Below, piece by piece: positions 43,235 through 51,553 of a DNA stretch of 64,000 nucleotides. The stretch comes from CBDBBY01 sp965203795 (GTDB lineage: Bacteria > Pseudomonadota > Alphaproteobacteria > Rhodobacterales > Rhodobacteraceae), in contig OZ241915.1 of assembly GCA_965203795.1 (NCBI GenBank), forward strand, positions 124,001-188,000, given 5' to 3'. Within the stretch, counting starts at the first letter, position 1; each line of letters opens with the position of its first letter. The translations under genes were made by a program, and so were the position numbers. Below the pieces are notes generated by a model. The model saw only the letters and a program-made list of their open reading frames with translations, had not been told where the DNA came from and did no database searches.

Positions 43235-44104
43235 ATGTCGGAGGCCGGGCCGGAGCCGCTAGCGAGCGATCCGGACTACCAGCCGTATGACGGGCGCAAC
43301 CTGTCCTATGCGGGCACGTTCCCAGGATCCGTGCGCGGGGACATCATCCGGGTCATCGAGTGGCTTACCGGCAAGGCCACGCTCATGCGCCTCGTCCGGG
43401 AATTCGAGCGAACCGGCCAGGCGCCCGGGCAAAGCTTCTGGGGCCGCTGCCTTGAGCTTCTGGAGATCGATCTGCTGACGCCGCAAGCAGAGATAGCGAA
43501 GATTCCCGCCGAAGGGCCGGTCGTTGTCGCGGCGAACCATCCCCACGGCCTCGTGGACGGCCTTGTTCTTGCCGAGCTCGTCGGACGGATCCGCAGCGAC
43601 TTCAAGATCCTGACCCGCTCGCTACTCACAAGCGTTCCGCAGATCCAGCACCACATGCTGCCGGTCGCGTTCAGCCACGAGCCCGATTCCCAACGGAAGA
43701 ACGTCAGGATGCGCAGCTTGGCGATGAAGCACCTCGAATCGGGCGGCGTCGTGATCCTGTTTCCCGCCGGGGGCGTGGCGGCGGCCCCCAGCTGGCGGGC
43801 GCCGGCGCGGGAGGAAGACTGGAATCCGTTCACGTCCAAAATGCTGCTCCGCAGCGACGCGCTGGTCGTCCCCGTGTTCTTCCCGGGCGAGAACAGCCGC
43901 TGGTACCAGTGGGCGCACCAGGTATCGGTGACGTTGCGCCAGGCGCTGCTGCTGCACGAGATCGTTTACGCGATGGGCAAGCCGCAAAAGCCCGTGATTG
44001 GCGACGTGATCACCCGCGAGGAAATCGGCGACTGGCAGAACCGCGACGCCTTCGCGTTCATGGAGTGGCTCCGCGGACGGACTCTGGCGCTCCGGGAGGA
44101 TTGA
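43235..44104 (+). CDS. Lysophospholipid acyltransferase family protein
   Basis: 289 residues from the ATG at 43235; a TTG at 43220 is an alternative. PlsC-like acyltransferase: acceptor motif 'AANHPHGLVDGLVLAELV' at 99-116 (NH at 101-102, Asp108) and 'VVILFPAGGVAAAP' further on. It belongs to the NHPxGxxDG subgroup, seen in ornithine-lipid (OlsA-like) and hemolysin-related acyltransferases rather than core PlsC. 'NPFTSKMLLRSDALVVPVFF' supports that group. It probably adds a second fatty acid to a lyso-lipid at the inner membrane. No partner olsB is adjacent. Confidence 0.8.
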   Translation: MSEAGPEPLASDPDYQPYDGRNLSYAGTFPGSVRGDIIRVIEWLTGKATLMRLVREFERTGQAPGQSFWGRCLELLEIDLLTPQAEIAKIPAEGPVVVAANHPHGLVDGLVLAELVGRIRSDFKILTRSLLTSVPQIQHHMLPVAFSHEPDSQRKNVRMRSLAMKHLESGGVVILFPAGGVAAAPSWRAPAREEDWNPFTSKMLLRSDALVVPVFFPGENSRWYQWAHQVSVTLRQALLLHEIVYAMGKPQKPVIGDVITREEIGDWQNRDAFAFMEWLRGRTLALRED

Positions 44105-44256
44105 GATCCAGCGACCGGGCTTGACGGCGATCTTGGCATTTCCCCGCGTCGGCTCGTCGGGACGGGTCTCCTTCACCGTGCGGACCAAGCCCTCCGGGCG
44201 GTTCGGCTTCCGCAGGCGCCGCAGCTTCTTGCTGCATGCCGCCGGTTCAGCCTGCG

Positions 44257-44484
44257 TCTGACCGCAGTGGGTGCATCCCATTTTTCGGGGTGAACCTGCT
44301 GCTCGCGTTCGGATGCGCGGCAACCGCCGTTCGCAATTCTTCGACAGCCGCGGCGGAACCGGTCCATACTGAGCCATGAAGGCGCGTTTGCAACCCACGG
44401 AACGCCGAGCGCGGCCGACGCCCGAGCCCCCGGAACAGGCTCACCGCCCCCCGAAAATGGGATGTACCCGACCGCAGTCAACGG
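44257..44484. mobile_element. MITE-like element with about 42-bp imperfect terminal inverted repeats
   Basis: Left arm 44257-44298 and the reverse complement of 44436-44484 align with a few mismatches and small gaps; shared cores are CATCCCATTTT and TTCGGGG, then GGTGA and CCTG inwards. The 137-bp centre has no gene. Size and structure fit a non-autonomous insertion element; no target duplication was confirmed. Confidence 0.5.
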
Positions 44485-44485
44485 G

Positions 44486-44595
44486 TTGACAAGGAATCGT
44501 CGGAGAAATACGCAGCAAATCGTTGGGTGCCCTTGATGGGCTCGATATGGTTCGCCCAGCCTGACGTCACCTGCCCTCTTCCGGGAGGGCTTTTT
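44486..44595 (+). ncRNA. Possible small RNA: -35 element, short transcript, terminator
   Basis: A perfect TTGACA at 44486-44491 is followed 17 bp later by a weak -10 (TACGCA), then about 60 bp containing short self-complementary segments (TGGGTGCCCTTGATGGGCTC), and ends in a terminator. No ribosome site with a conserved frame is seen. The weak -10 keeps this tentative. Confidence 0.3.
44573..44595 (+). terminator. Rho-independent terminator
   Basis: Stem GCCCTC (44573-44578) / GAGGGC (44585-44590), 6-nt loop, followed by TTTTT. The nearest upstream plus-strand gene ends 470 bp away, so it most likely ends the short transcript suggested above. Confidence 0.65.
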
Positions 44596-44941
44596 CTTTG
44601 CGTGCGCTCCATGCGTCCCGCCCTCCGTCAATCGGCATCCGATCGGGCGCGGGTGCCTTCCGATTTGATGGCGGGGCTCGGCCAGCACGTGTCTGAGCTC
44701 AGTCATGTCTTCCCGGCACGGTCTAACTCAATTGCTTGACAAACTGATCGGCTTCCCCGCATCAATGTTCCCGTAGCCCCGGTGTCGCCTTCTGCCGAGC
44801 TCTTCGCTGCGGCATGCGCCCCGGGGCGTCCGTTTCCCGGATTGCGATTGAACCGAAGCTGGCGGTAAAGCCAGCCTCAGCTCCAAAGTGGCGGATCAGG
44901 GCAAATGCAGCCTGAAACCCGGCCCGCAGCGAATGCCGACG

Positions 44942-45817
44942 CTACCGCGTCGGCACCGGCGTGTCGGAACCGTAGTCGTAGAAGCCGCGCTTCGTCTTCC
45001 GCCCCAGCCATCCGGCTTCAACGTACTTGGCGAGCAGCGGGCACGGCCGGTATTTCGTGTCGGCAAGCCCCTCGTGCAGCACGTTCATGATCGCCAGGCA
45101 GGTGTCCAGACCGATGAAATCCGCCAGCTGGAACGGCCCCATGGGGTGGTTCGCGCCCAGCTTCATCGCCGTGTCGATCGATTCGACGGAGCCGACGCCT
45201 TCGTAAAGGGCGTAGACCGCCTCGTTGATCATCGGCATGAGAACCCGGTTCACGACGAAGCCCGGGAAGTCCTCGGCCGAAGCGGCGGTCTTTCCCAGCC
45301 TGGCGACGACGCCCCGCAAGGTCTGGTAGGTCTCGTCGTCCGTCGCGATGCCCCGGATCAGCTCCACAAGCTGCATGACCGGAACCGGGTTCATGAAATG
45401 GAATCCCATGAACTTCTCGGGACGGTCGGTCCGCGACGCGAGCCTCGTTATCGAAATCGACGACGTGTTCGAGGTCAGAATCGTTTCCGGCTTCAGGCTC
45501 GGGAGCAGCTCCTTGAAAATTTCGGATTTGATGGACTCGTTTTCGGTGGCCGCCTCGATCACGAGGTCGGTTCCGCCGATGTCCGCGAGGCTCAGGGTCG
45601 TGCGCAGCCGGGCCATCGCGTCCGGCTTGTCGGATTCCTTCACCATGCCCTTGCCGACCTGGCGGTCGATGTTGCGGCCGATCAGCGCGACCGCCGCCCC
45701 GAGCCGCTCGTCGGTGAGGTCGTGCAGAACCACGCCGAAGCCGGCCAAGGCGAGCACATGGGCGATGCCGTTGCCCATCTGGCCGGCGCCGACGACGCCG
45801 ACTGTCCTGATTTCCAT
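44942..45817 (-). CDS. hbd: 3-hydroxybutyryl-CoA dehydrogenase
   Basis: 291 residues. NAD-binding 'TVGVVGAGQMGNGIAHVLAL', 'LVIEAATENESIKSEIF', 'SNTSSISITRLAS', catalytic His in 'FMGFHFMNPVPVMQLVELI', and C-terminal 'NHPMGPFQLADFIGLDTCL'. It interconverts acetoacetyl-CoA and 3-hydroxybutyryl-CoA, in butyrate/PHB metabolism and beta-oxidation. It follows etfB-etfA on the same strand (43 bp gap), a common alphaproteobacterial arrangement. Confidence 0.93.
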   Translation of the reverse strand: MEIRTVGVVGAGQMGNGIAHVLALAGFGVVLHDLTDERLGAAVALIGRNIDRQVGKGMVKESDKPDAMARLRTTLSLADIGGTDLVIEAATENESIKSEIFKELLPSLKPETILTSNTSSISITRLASRTDRPEKFMGFHFMNPVPVMQLVELIRGIATDDETYQTLRGVVARLGKTAASAEDFPGFVVNRVLMPMINEAVYALYEGVGSVESIDTAMKLGANHPMGPFQLADFIGLDTCLAIMNVLHEGLADTKYRPCPLLAKYVEAGWLGRKTKRGFYDYGSDTPVPTR

Positions 45818-45860
45818 CGCGTTCTCCCGTCCGCGGCCAGCGCGGTTCGTATTCCGAATC

Positions 45861-46787
45861 TCAGATTTTCCCGGTCAGCTCCGGAACGGCGGCAAACAGG
45901 TCGGCAACCAGCCCGTAGTCCGCCACTTGGAATATCGGGGCTTCCTCGTCCTTGTTGATCGCCACGATCAGCTTGGAATCCTTCATGCCCGCCAAGTGCT
46001 GGATTGCGCCGGATATTCCGACTGCAATGTAGAGGTCCGGCGCAACCACCTTGCCGGTCTGCCCGACCTGCCAGTCGTTCGGCGCAAAGCCGGAATCGAC
46101 CGCAGCACGCGACGCCCCGACAGCGGCCCCAAGCTTGTCGGCCAGGTCGGAGATGAGCTTGAAGTCCTCGGGCGAGCCGACGCCCCGGCCGCCGGATACG
46201 ACGACCTTGGCGGACGTGAGCTCCGGCCGGTCGGTCGTCGCCACCTTGTCTTCGACCCATTGGCTGAGCGCAGGATTGCGCGCCTCCCCGACCGGCTCCA
46301 CCGGCGCGGATGCGCCTTCGCCTGCCGCATCATAGGCGGCGGTGCGCACGGTCAGGATTTTCTTCGCATCCCGGGACCTGACGGTCTGGACCGCGTTTCC
46401 GGCATAGATGGGACGCTCGAAGGTCTCGGAGTCCACGACCTTTGTGATGTCCGAAATCATCATCGCGTCGAGCATTGCCGCCGCTCGCGGCAGCGCGTTC
46501 TGCGCGGCGGTCGTCGCGGGCCCGGCGATGTGTTCGAATCCATCGGCCAGCGAGACCACCAATTCCGCAACGGGCTCGGCCAGTGAGTGGGCGTAGATCG
46601 GGCTGCAGGCGCACAGGACCTTCGCAACGCCGTCCAGCTTTGAAGCCTCCTCGGCCGCGGCGGCGCAACCGTCCCCGGCGCAGAGCACCGTTACCTCGCC
46701 CAGTTCCTTTGCAGCGGTCAGGGCCTTTGCGGTCAGATCTGTCGCAAGTTCGCTGCCATTCAGTTCCGCTAGAAGAAGAACGGCCAT
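45861..46787 (-). CDS. etfA: Electron transfer flavoprotein alpha subunit
   Basis: 308 residues. C-terminal FAD domain is clear: 'VVSGGRGVGSPEDFKLISDL', 'GASRAAVDSGFAPNDWQVGQ', 'GISGAIQHLAGMKDSKLIVA', 'EEAPIFQVADYGLVADLF'. With EtfB it carries electrons from acyl-CoA and methylamine-type dehydrogenases to ETF:ubiquinone oxidoreductase. Its ATG overlaps the etfB stop (ATGA). Confidence 0.95.
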   Translation of the reverse strand: MAVLLLAELNGSELATDLTAKALTAAKELGEVTVLCAGDGCAAAAEEASKLDGVAKVLCACSPIYAHSLAEPVAELVVSLADGFEHIAGPATTAAQNALPRAAAMLDAMMISDITKVVDSETFERPIYAGNAVQTVRSRDAKKILTVRTAAYDAAGEGASAPVEPVGEARNPALSQWVEDKVATTDRPELTSAKVVVSGGRGVGSPEDFKLISDLADKLGAAVGASRAAVDSGFAPNDWQVGQTGKVVAPDLYIAVGISGAIQHLAGMKDSKLIVAINKDEEAPIFQVADYGLVADLFAAVPELTGKI

Positions 46788-47548
46788 CAGATCACCTCCT
46801 CTTCTTCCCTGAGCTTTTGGATAAGCTCGTCCACGGATCCGACGATTTGCCCTGCCTTCCGCGCTTCAGGCTCCACAGTGCTGACGATTTCGAGGCGCGG
46901 GCCGACATCGACGCCGTAGTCCTCAGGAGTCTTGATATCGAACGGCTTGCGCTTGGCCCGCTGGATGTTCGGAAGCGACGGGTAGCGGGGCTCGTTCATG
47001 CGCAGGTCGACAGTGACCACGCACGGAAGCCCGACCGATACGACTTGAAGGCCGCCGTCCACTTCCCTCGTGACCGTCGCCCGCCCGTCCCCGACTTCGA
47101 GCTCCGAAGCGAACGTCGCCTGCGAGCAGCCCATGAGCGCGGCAAGCATCTGGCCTGTCGCGTTCATGTCGTTGTCGATCGCCTGCTTCCCCATGAGCAC
47201 GATCCCGGGCTCCACCTCATCGGCGACCGCTTTGAGCAGCTTGGCAACGGCAAGAGGCTCGATGTCGACATGCACATCCTCGGCGGCCTTCACCAGGATC
47301 GCGCGGTCAGCCCCCATCGCGAGGGCCGCGCGCAGCACCGCCTGCGCCTGCTGGACGCCTATCGATACGGCCACGATCTCTTCGGCCTTGCCCGCTTCCT
47401 TGAGGCGGATCGCCTCCTCGACGGCGATCTCGTCGAACGGGTTCATCGACATCTTGACGTTCGCGAGATCGACGCCCGAGCCATCGGTTCTGACGCGGAC
47501 CTTCACGTTGTAGTCGATCACCCGTTTCACAGGCACAAGCACTTTCAT
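46787..47548 (-). CDS. etfB: Electron transfer flavoprotein beta subunit
   Basis: 253 residues from the ATG at 47548 with GGGAGG upstream. Starts 'MKVLVPVKRVIDYNVKVRV'; has 'MSMNPFDEIAVEEAIRLKE', AMP-binding 'VLMGKQAIDNDMNATGQMLA', and the ETF-beta signature near 'VTREVDGGLQVVSVGLPCVV' to 'NEPRYPSLPNIQRAKRKP'. The pair may serve the trimethylamine-dehydrogenase-like enzyme at 56964-59015 as well as acyl-CoA dehydrogenases. Confidence 0.95.
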   Translation of the reverse strand: MKVLVPVKRVIDYNVKVRVRTDGSGVDLANVKMSMNPFDEIAVEEAIRLKEAGKAEEIVAVSIGVQQAQAVLRAALAMGADRAILVKAAEDVHVDIEPLAVAKLLKAVADEVEPGIVLMGKQAIDNDMNATGQMLAALMGCSQATFASELEVGDGRATVTREVDGGLQVVSVGLPCVVTVDLRMNEPRYPSLPNIQRAKRKPFDIKTPEDYGVDVGPRLEIVSTVEPEARKAGQIVGSVDELIQKLREEEEVI

Positions 47549-47669
47549 CGCGCTGCCTCCCGCAAGCTGCCGCATCCCCGCGGCGTCCGAATCCCGACGC
47601 TACGCATTAATCAAGCGGGCTGCGAAAATACAGAGAAACATTCGCGCCCGCGGGCGCAATCGTTCGCCT

Positions 47670-48242
47670 TCAGCGGTTGGCCCCAGGCACCCAGAGGACA
47701 TCGCGCTCGCCGTTCCCGTTCGCCGCGCGGGAGGCCACGAAGAACCAGTCGGAAAGCCGGTTCAGATACTGCAGCGCGAACGGGCTGACCGCTTCCGACC
47801 GGGACAGTTCGATGGCGCGCCTTTCCGCCCTTCGCGCGGTCGTGCGGCAATGGTGCAGGGCGGCGGCGAGCGACGTGCCGCCCGGAAGCACGAAGCTCCG
47901 CAGCGGGGACAGTTTGCCGTTCATTTCGTCGATCTCCGCTTCGAGGCGGCCCACTTGGGACTCGGCGATCCGGAGCGGAGGACGTTCCGCCGCGTCCTCG
48001 CCCGCCTGCTGGGGCCTGCAAAGGTCGGCGCCTAGGTCGAACAGGTCGTTCTGCACTGCGGCAAGCAGCGCGTCCGCCTCGGGGTCCGCGGCGAGCCTGG
48101 CAAGCCCGACGGCAGCGTTGAGTTCGTCAACCGATCCGTAGGCTTCGACGCGAAGGGATTCCTTCGGAACCCTCTCTCCGGTTCCGAGTGCTGTGTCTCC
48201 GCCGTCGCCTGTCCTCGTGTAGATCCGGTTCAGAACGACCAT
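47670..48242 (-). CDS. Cob(I)alamin adenosyltransferase, PduO type
   Basis: 190 residues. ATP-binding N-terminus 'NRIYTRTGDGGDTALGTGER', then 'VEAYGSVDELNAAVGLAR', 'LFDLGADLC', and the C-terminal 'RAERRAIELS' and 'YLNRLSDWFFVASRAAN' helices with the Arg/Glu pair of the active site. Makes adenosylcobalamin from cobalamin and ATP. It is 3 bp downstream of a HIG1-like gene. Confidence 0.93.
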   Translation of the reverse strand: MVVLNRIYTRTGDGGDTALGTGERVPKESLRVEAYGSVDELNAAVGLARLAADPEADALLAAVQNDLFDLGADLCRPQQAGEDAAERPPLRIAESQVGRLEAEIDEMNGKLSPLRSFVLPGGTSLAAALHHCRTTARRAERRAIELSRSEAVSPFALQYLNRLSDWFFVASRAANGNGERDVLWVPGANR

Positions 48243-48245
48243 CGA

Positions 48246-48449
48246 TCAGCCCGTGCCGCCGAACGCGACCAAAAGGAATATGAGCGCGACCGCGACCGCT
48301 TGCGCAATGATCCGAAGCCGCATGATCTTGTTGGCGTATTTCCGGTTGAATTCGCCTCCGCCCGCAAATCCTCCGATTCCGACCATCAGTATCACCAGCA
48401 CCGCCAGCACCGCGATGACCGCGATCACGGCCAACGGTCCCGCAAGCAC
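48246..48449 (-). CDS. Small twin-transmembrane (HIG1-like) protein
   Basis: 67 residues with two hydrophobic helices ('AVIAVIAVLAVLVILMVGIG' and 'IAQAVAVALIFLLVAF') joined by a conserved 'GGEFNRKYANKIMRLRIIAQ' loop. That loop is typical of HIG1-domain twin-TM proteins, which in alphaproteobacteria often lie next to cobalamin adenosyltransferase genes and are tied to respiratory complex assembly. Function is not fixed by sequence. Confidence 0.75.
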   Translation of the reverse strand: MLAGPLAVIAVIAVLAVLVILMVGIGGFAGGGEFNRKYANKIMRLRIIAQAVAVALIFLLVAFGGTG

Positions 48450-48491
48450 GGCTAGATCCGCCCTTCGCTTCGCGAGATCCGGGCCACGGCG

Positions 48492-49349
48492 TCAGGATTT
48501 TCTCGACAACGCCCGGTCCAAGGCACGGGTCGTCAGGATGCGCTTCAGGAATCCCGCCATGTACGTCGGCGTCGTGACGTAGTACCTCGGCTTGGGATCA
48601 GGCGATTCCAGCGCGTGGATCAGCTTGCGCGTCACGGCCTCCGGCGGGAGTTCGCCCCGATCCTTCGGGATTCCTTCCGCGTAAAGCCTCGGCACAAGAT
48701 GCTTGCGGTACACATCGGCCAAGGCCGAATTCTCCCAGTCGATCCAGCGCTCGAAGGGCGCGCGGGAGTTTTCCCGGAACAGCGTTGTAATCGGTCCGGG
48801 CTCGATGAGCACGACCTTGATCGGCGTGTAGGCGAGCTCCATCCTCATTGTATCGGTCAGGCCTTCGAGGGCGAACTTGGTGGCGTTGTAGGCCCCGCGC
48901 CACCGCATGACCACAAATCCCAGAACCGACGAGCAGTTCACGATCCGGCCGCCGCCTTGCGCCCTCATGGCTGGAATGACGCGCCTTGTGAGATCGTGGT
49001 AACCGAATACGTTCGCCTCGAAGATGCGCCGCAGCGCTTCCCGAGGCATGTCTTCCACGGCGCCGGGAATGGCGTAAGCGCCGTTGTTGAATAGCGCGTC
49101 GAGCGTTCCGCCCGTGCGCGACAGCGCCTCGTTCGCCCCGTCTTCGACGCTTCGCTCGTCCTCGTAATCCAGAGCGAAACTCTCCAGCCCTTCGCCTCGG
49201 AGCCTCTCGCAGTCCTCCTCCTTCCTGCAGGTCGCGAAGACCCGCCAGCCGCGCCGCGCAAGCCGGACCGCCGCATCGTATCCGATCCCGGACGAGCATC
49301 CTGTGATCAGAATGCTTCGCCCGCCTTCGTGGCTTTCGCTGCGCGGCAT
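48492..49349 (-). CDS. Short-chain dehydrogenase/reductase
   Basis: 285 residues. Cofactor motif 'ILITGCSSGIGYDAAVRL', 'LFNNGAYAIPG', catalytic Ser in 'IVNCSSVLGF' and Tyr-Lys in 'YNATKFALEGLTDTMRMEL'. The C-terminal region 'YYVTTPTYMAGFLKRIL' is typical of SDRs with unknown, often lipid or steroid-like substrates that sit beside etf/pduO blocks. Separate from the genes downstream by about 40 bp. Confidence 0.85.
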   Translation of the reverse strand: MPRSESHEGGRSILITGCSSGIGYDAAVRLARRGWRVFATCRKEEDCERLRGEGLESFALDYEDERSVEDGANEALSRTGGTLDALFNNGAYAIPGAVEDMPREALRRIFEANVFGYHDLTRRVIPAMRAQGGGRIVNCSSVLGFVVMRWRGAYNATKFALEGLTDTMRMELAYTPIKVVLIEPGPITTLFRENSRAPFERWIDWENSALADVYRKHLVPRLYAEGIPKDRGELPPEAVTRKLIHALESPDPKPRYYVTTPTYMAGFLKRILTTRALDRALSRKS

Positions 49350-49545
49350 GGCGCTTGTCTCCTCGTCCCGATCCGGCGGACTGTATTCGACGCGGCGGAA
49401 GCGGGCAATTCAGTGACTGCGCTCAGTACGGTTGCTCGCCTGTCGCGCAATGCGACGCCCGTTTCCTTTCAGGATGAATGTGTTGAAGGTCTTTCCAGAT
49501 CGACGCTCAGAACACGGAATCGCTTCATTCCTGCCACATGCAGGT

Positions 49546-50415
49546 TCAATTCTTTGCTCTGCGCGCGGATTGCGCCGCCTGCATCAGGAATTTATTTAAG
49601 TCATCGACAACCTCCGCAAGCGAGCCGGGATCGACTGTGAAGCTGCGCTTTAGCGACTTCCATATCGCTAATTTCTGCTCGTTATTCGCGAACGCTTGCG
49701 ACAGGCCTTCGGGCATATCTTCCGGCACGGGGGTTCCGCGTCGCGCAAATGTCGCGGAGATCGCTTTTGCAAGCCGGGGCGGTTTGAAATCGAAGTGTTT
49801 GCTGAGCATCCACAGATCGAAATAATCCTTCAAGCGGGTGTTCGCGCTGCCGTGCTCGACGATTGCGTGGAATTTTTCGGCAACGACGGTTTCCGGAGCG
49901 TACCCGCGCAAATGCGGCACTGGCATGTCTAGGATGACGGGATAATCGAGCGGTTCGACACCTGGCTCCGTGGAGTCTCCGTATCCGACATCGATTTTGA
50001 TGGGCACTCGGGCCCCGGAGATTACAGCCTCCGTTCGGATGCGAAGGCCACCGTATTCGTTATGTTTCCGGATGAGTTCCAAGCGCGTTTGGTCGGCATT
50101 GAAGTGGACACCGTCCGGATATTCAGTGCTTAGCATTTCCTTGAAAATCGAAACGACGGACTGCGGATGAGAATCGCCAAGGCCCAGGAAGTCGAGGTCG
50201 CGCGTGCTCCGGACCGGTTCATTGAACCACGTCATCAGCAGCATTGCGCCCTTGAGAACGAACCGGTCGGCGTGTTGCGATTCCGCAAGCCTGTAGAGCA
50301 GCCGCTCAATCGCATAGCGCATCAGCACTAGCTCGAAATCCTGAGACGTCTCCCGCGCAATATTCAGGAGGCGCGCGCGAACCGAAGCACCGATGTTCTT
50401 TCTAGCTCTAGGCAT
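49546..50415 (-). CDS. abiEii: AbiEii/AbiGii-type nucleotidyltransferase toxin
   Basis: 289 residues. Minimal nucleotidyltransferase motifs: 'RFVLKGAMLLMTWF', then 'RSTRDLDFLGLGD' (catalytic Asp-x-Asp type), 'VPIKIDVGYGD' and a later 'ETVVAEKFHAIVEHG' with 'TRLKDYFDLWML' (the DUF1814 signature). AbiEii-type toxins use NTPs to modify tRNA or other targets and stop growth, aborting phage infection. The start overlaps the abiEi stop by 8 bp, standard for AbiE pairs. Confidence 0.88.
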   Translation of the reverse strand: MPRARKNIGASVRARLLNIARETSQDFELVLMRYAIERLLYRLAESQHADRFVLKGAMLLMTWFNEPVRSTRDLDFLGLGDSHPQSVVSIFKEMLSTEYPDGVHFNADQTRLELIRKHNEYGGLRIRTEAVISGARVPIKIDVGYGDSTEPGVEPLDYPVILDMPVPHLRGYAPETVVAEKFHAIVEHGSANTRLKDYFDLWMLSKHFDFKPPRLAKAISATFARRGTPVPEDMPEGLSQAFANNEQKLAIWKSLKRSFTVDPGSLAEVVDDLNKFLMQAAQSARRAKN

Positions 50416-51025
50416 TGGCAGTCAGAGCCTCGAGATAGGGCCTGACCACGGTCCATACTCGACCTCGCGCGGCATGGCGGGCGATCTCCGCAGGAGTTGC
50501 TTTGCGCTGACGAATTGTCTCTTGCAGCCCTTCAATTGCGACCGTAGGGCCGATTTTCCGACGGTGGCGGAAGCAGTCCGCAATCGTTTTCGCGACGCCG
50601 AAGACCTTCACGGTGACGCCCTCAATGCGCTCTGTGAGGACCGCATCATCAAGGAACGCATCAACAAACCTGACCACCTGAACTGGCGGGTAACGCGTTT
50701 TCGGCGCCCAGGCATTCGTGCGAACCGCCATCCATACAGCGTGAGGCAGCTGGTCAGTGAGATCGTGGTAGGTAAGTGCCGAGACGAGGCAAATCACCCC
50801 TTTCGGTTGTCGCTTGGCAGCCTCGGCGAAGGTATGGCGCGCATCGATCGGCGCGTCAGGCAGCTGGTACAGTCCCCACGCAAGTCGGGATACGTCGCCG
50901 TCCTTGCACATCCGTCCGATGGTCGCCGCGGTGATTCCCGCTGCTTGGAACTCGCGAAGACGGACGATTCCGCGTTCTTCCAGGAGACCGCGAGCCTGCT
51001 CGCGCTGAGTCAGGGTCTCTGCCAT
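50408..51025 (-). CDS. abiEi: AbiEi-type antitoxin and autorepressor
   Basis: 205 residues from the ATG at 51025, with GGAGG 9 bp upstream; an ATG 7 codons earlier (51046) is in frame but has a poorer site. N-terminal winged helix 'GLLEERGIVRLREFQAAGIT' and 'WGLYQLPD', then 'AKRQPKGVICLVSALTYHDL', 'VFGVAKTIADCFRHRRKIG' and 'VAIEGLQETIRQRKATPAEI', all typical of AbiEi. It neutralises AbiEii and represses its own promoter through repeated operators; here the control region is duplicated. Confidence 0.88.
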   Translation of the reverse strand: MAETLTQREQARGLLEERGIVRLREFQAAGITAATIGRMCKDGDVSRLAWGLYQLPDAPIDARHTFAEAAKRQPKGVICLVSALTYHDLTDQLPHAVWMAVRTNAWAPKTRYPPVQVVRFVDAFLDDAVLTERIEGVTVKVFGVAKTIADCFRHRRKIGPTVAIEGLQETIRQRKATPAEIARHAARGRVWTVVRPYLEALTANA

Positions 51026-51230
51026 TGATACAAAACCTCCAAACATAGCACCTAACATTCGAGATAATATATCGCACCGGGAGCTGAACGTCAATGCCGG
51101 GCCAGGGTTCGGGGGACACGGCACACCCGGTAGTGATATAAAACCTATAATTATAGAACCTAGAGTTGCAGATAATATATCACCTAGGCGATCGCTGCGT
51201 CAATGTTGCGACCGGGTTCGAGGGACATGG
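51026..51230 (-). promoter_or_regulatory. Duplicated abiE promoter/operator region
   Basis: Two 96-97 bp direct repeats (51026-51121, 51134-51230). On the minus strand each has TTGACG and TATATT boxes: spacing 17 bp in the proximal copy (boxes at 51094-51089 and 51071-51066) and 18 bp in the distal copy (51203-51198, 51179-51174). The distal copy keeps the palindrome CTATAATTATAG (51145-51156), a likely AbiEi site; the proximal copy has lost it and contains the start codon region. Confidence 0.75.
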
Positions 51231-51553
51231 AGCGTCCGCCCAGCCGATCCGGCTGCTTTCCTGCCTTGAATTGCGGCAGGTTGTCTCTGTTTCCGGTGCT
51301 GCGGCCCTATGCGGAGCTTCCGCACGCTTTCTCAGACTTGGAATTGTCCGGGTTGCATGGCGGTCCTCGGGATCTGTCGGGGCGTTCGGCAGCGAGATGA
51401 GCGGTGGGCGCTTGATCGGCTGAAGTCATTCGTGAAGGCGTCGACAGTGCGGCTTGGATGGGAACGGCACGGGCTGCCGCCAAGCATCCCGACGACGCGC
51501 AGTCGGTCAGCCCCGTGCGTGGAATTTCATCATTTGCCGCTGTAATGGAGGGC
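51231..51553. other. Gap between abiE control region and parC
   Basis: No gene recognised in 323 bp. The gap must hold the parC promoter, but I do not see boxes strong enough to mark. Confidence 0.4.

Larger units (their letters stand above)
44105..44941. other. Gene-free region with MITE-like repeat and possible small RNA
   Basis: No protein gene supported in 837 bp. It contains an imperfect inverted-repeat element (44257-44484), a -35-like TTGACA followed by a terminator (44486-44595), and a small stem GCTGGC / GCCAGC at 44858-44875 downstream of the hydroxybutyryl-CoA dehydrogenase gene. Confidence 0.5.

Noticed and set aside
44173..44706. Minus-strand frame of 177 codons across the MITE-like region.
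   Set aside because: It runs through the inverted repeats and the terminator, and has no recognisable domain.
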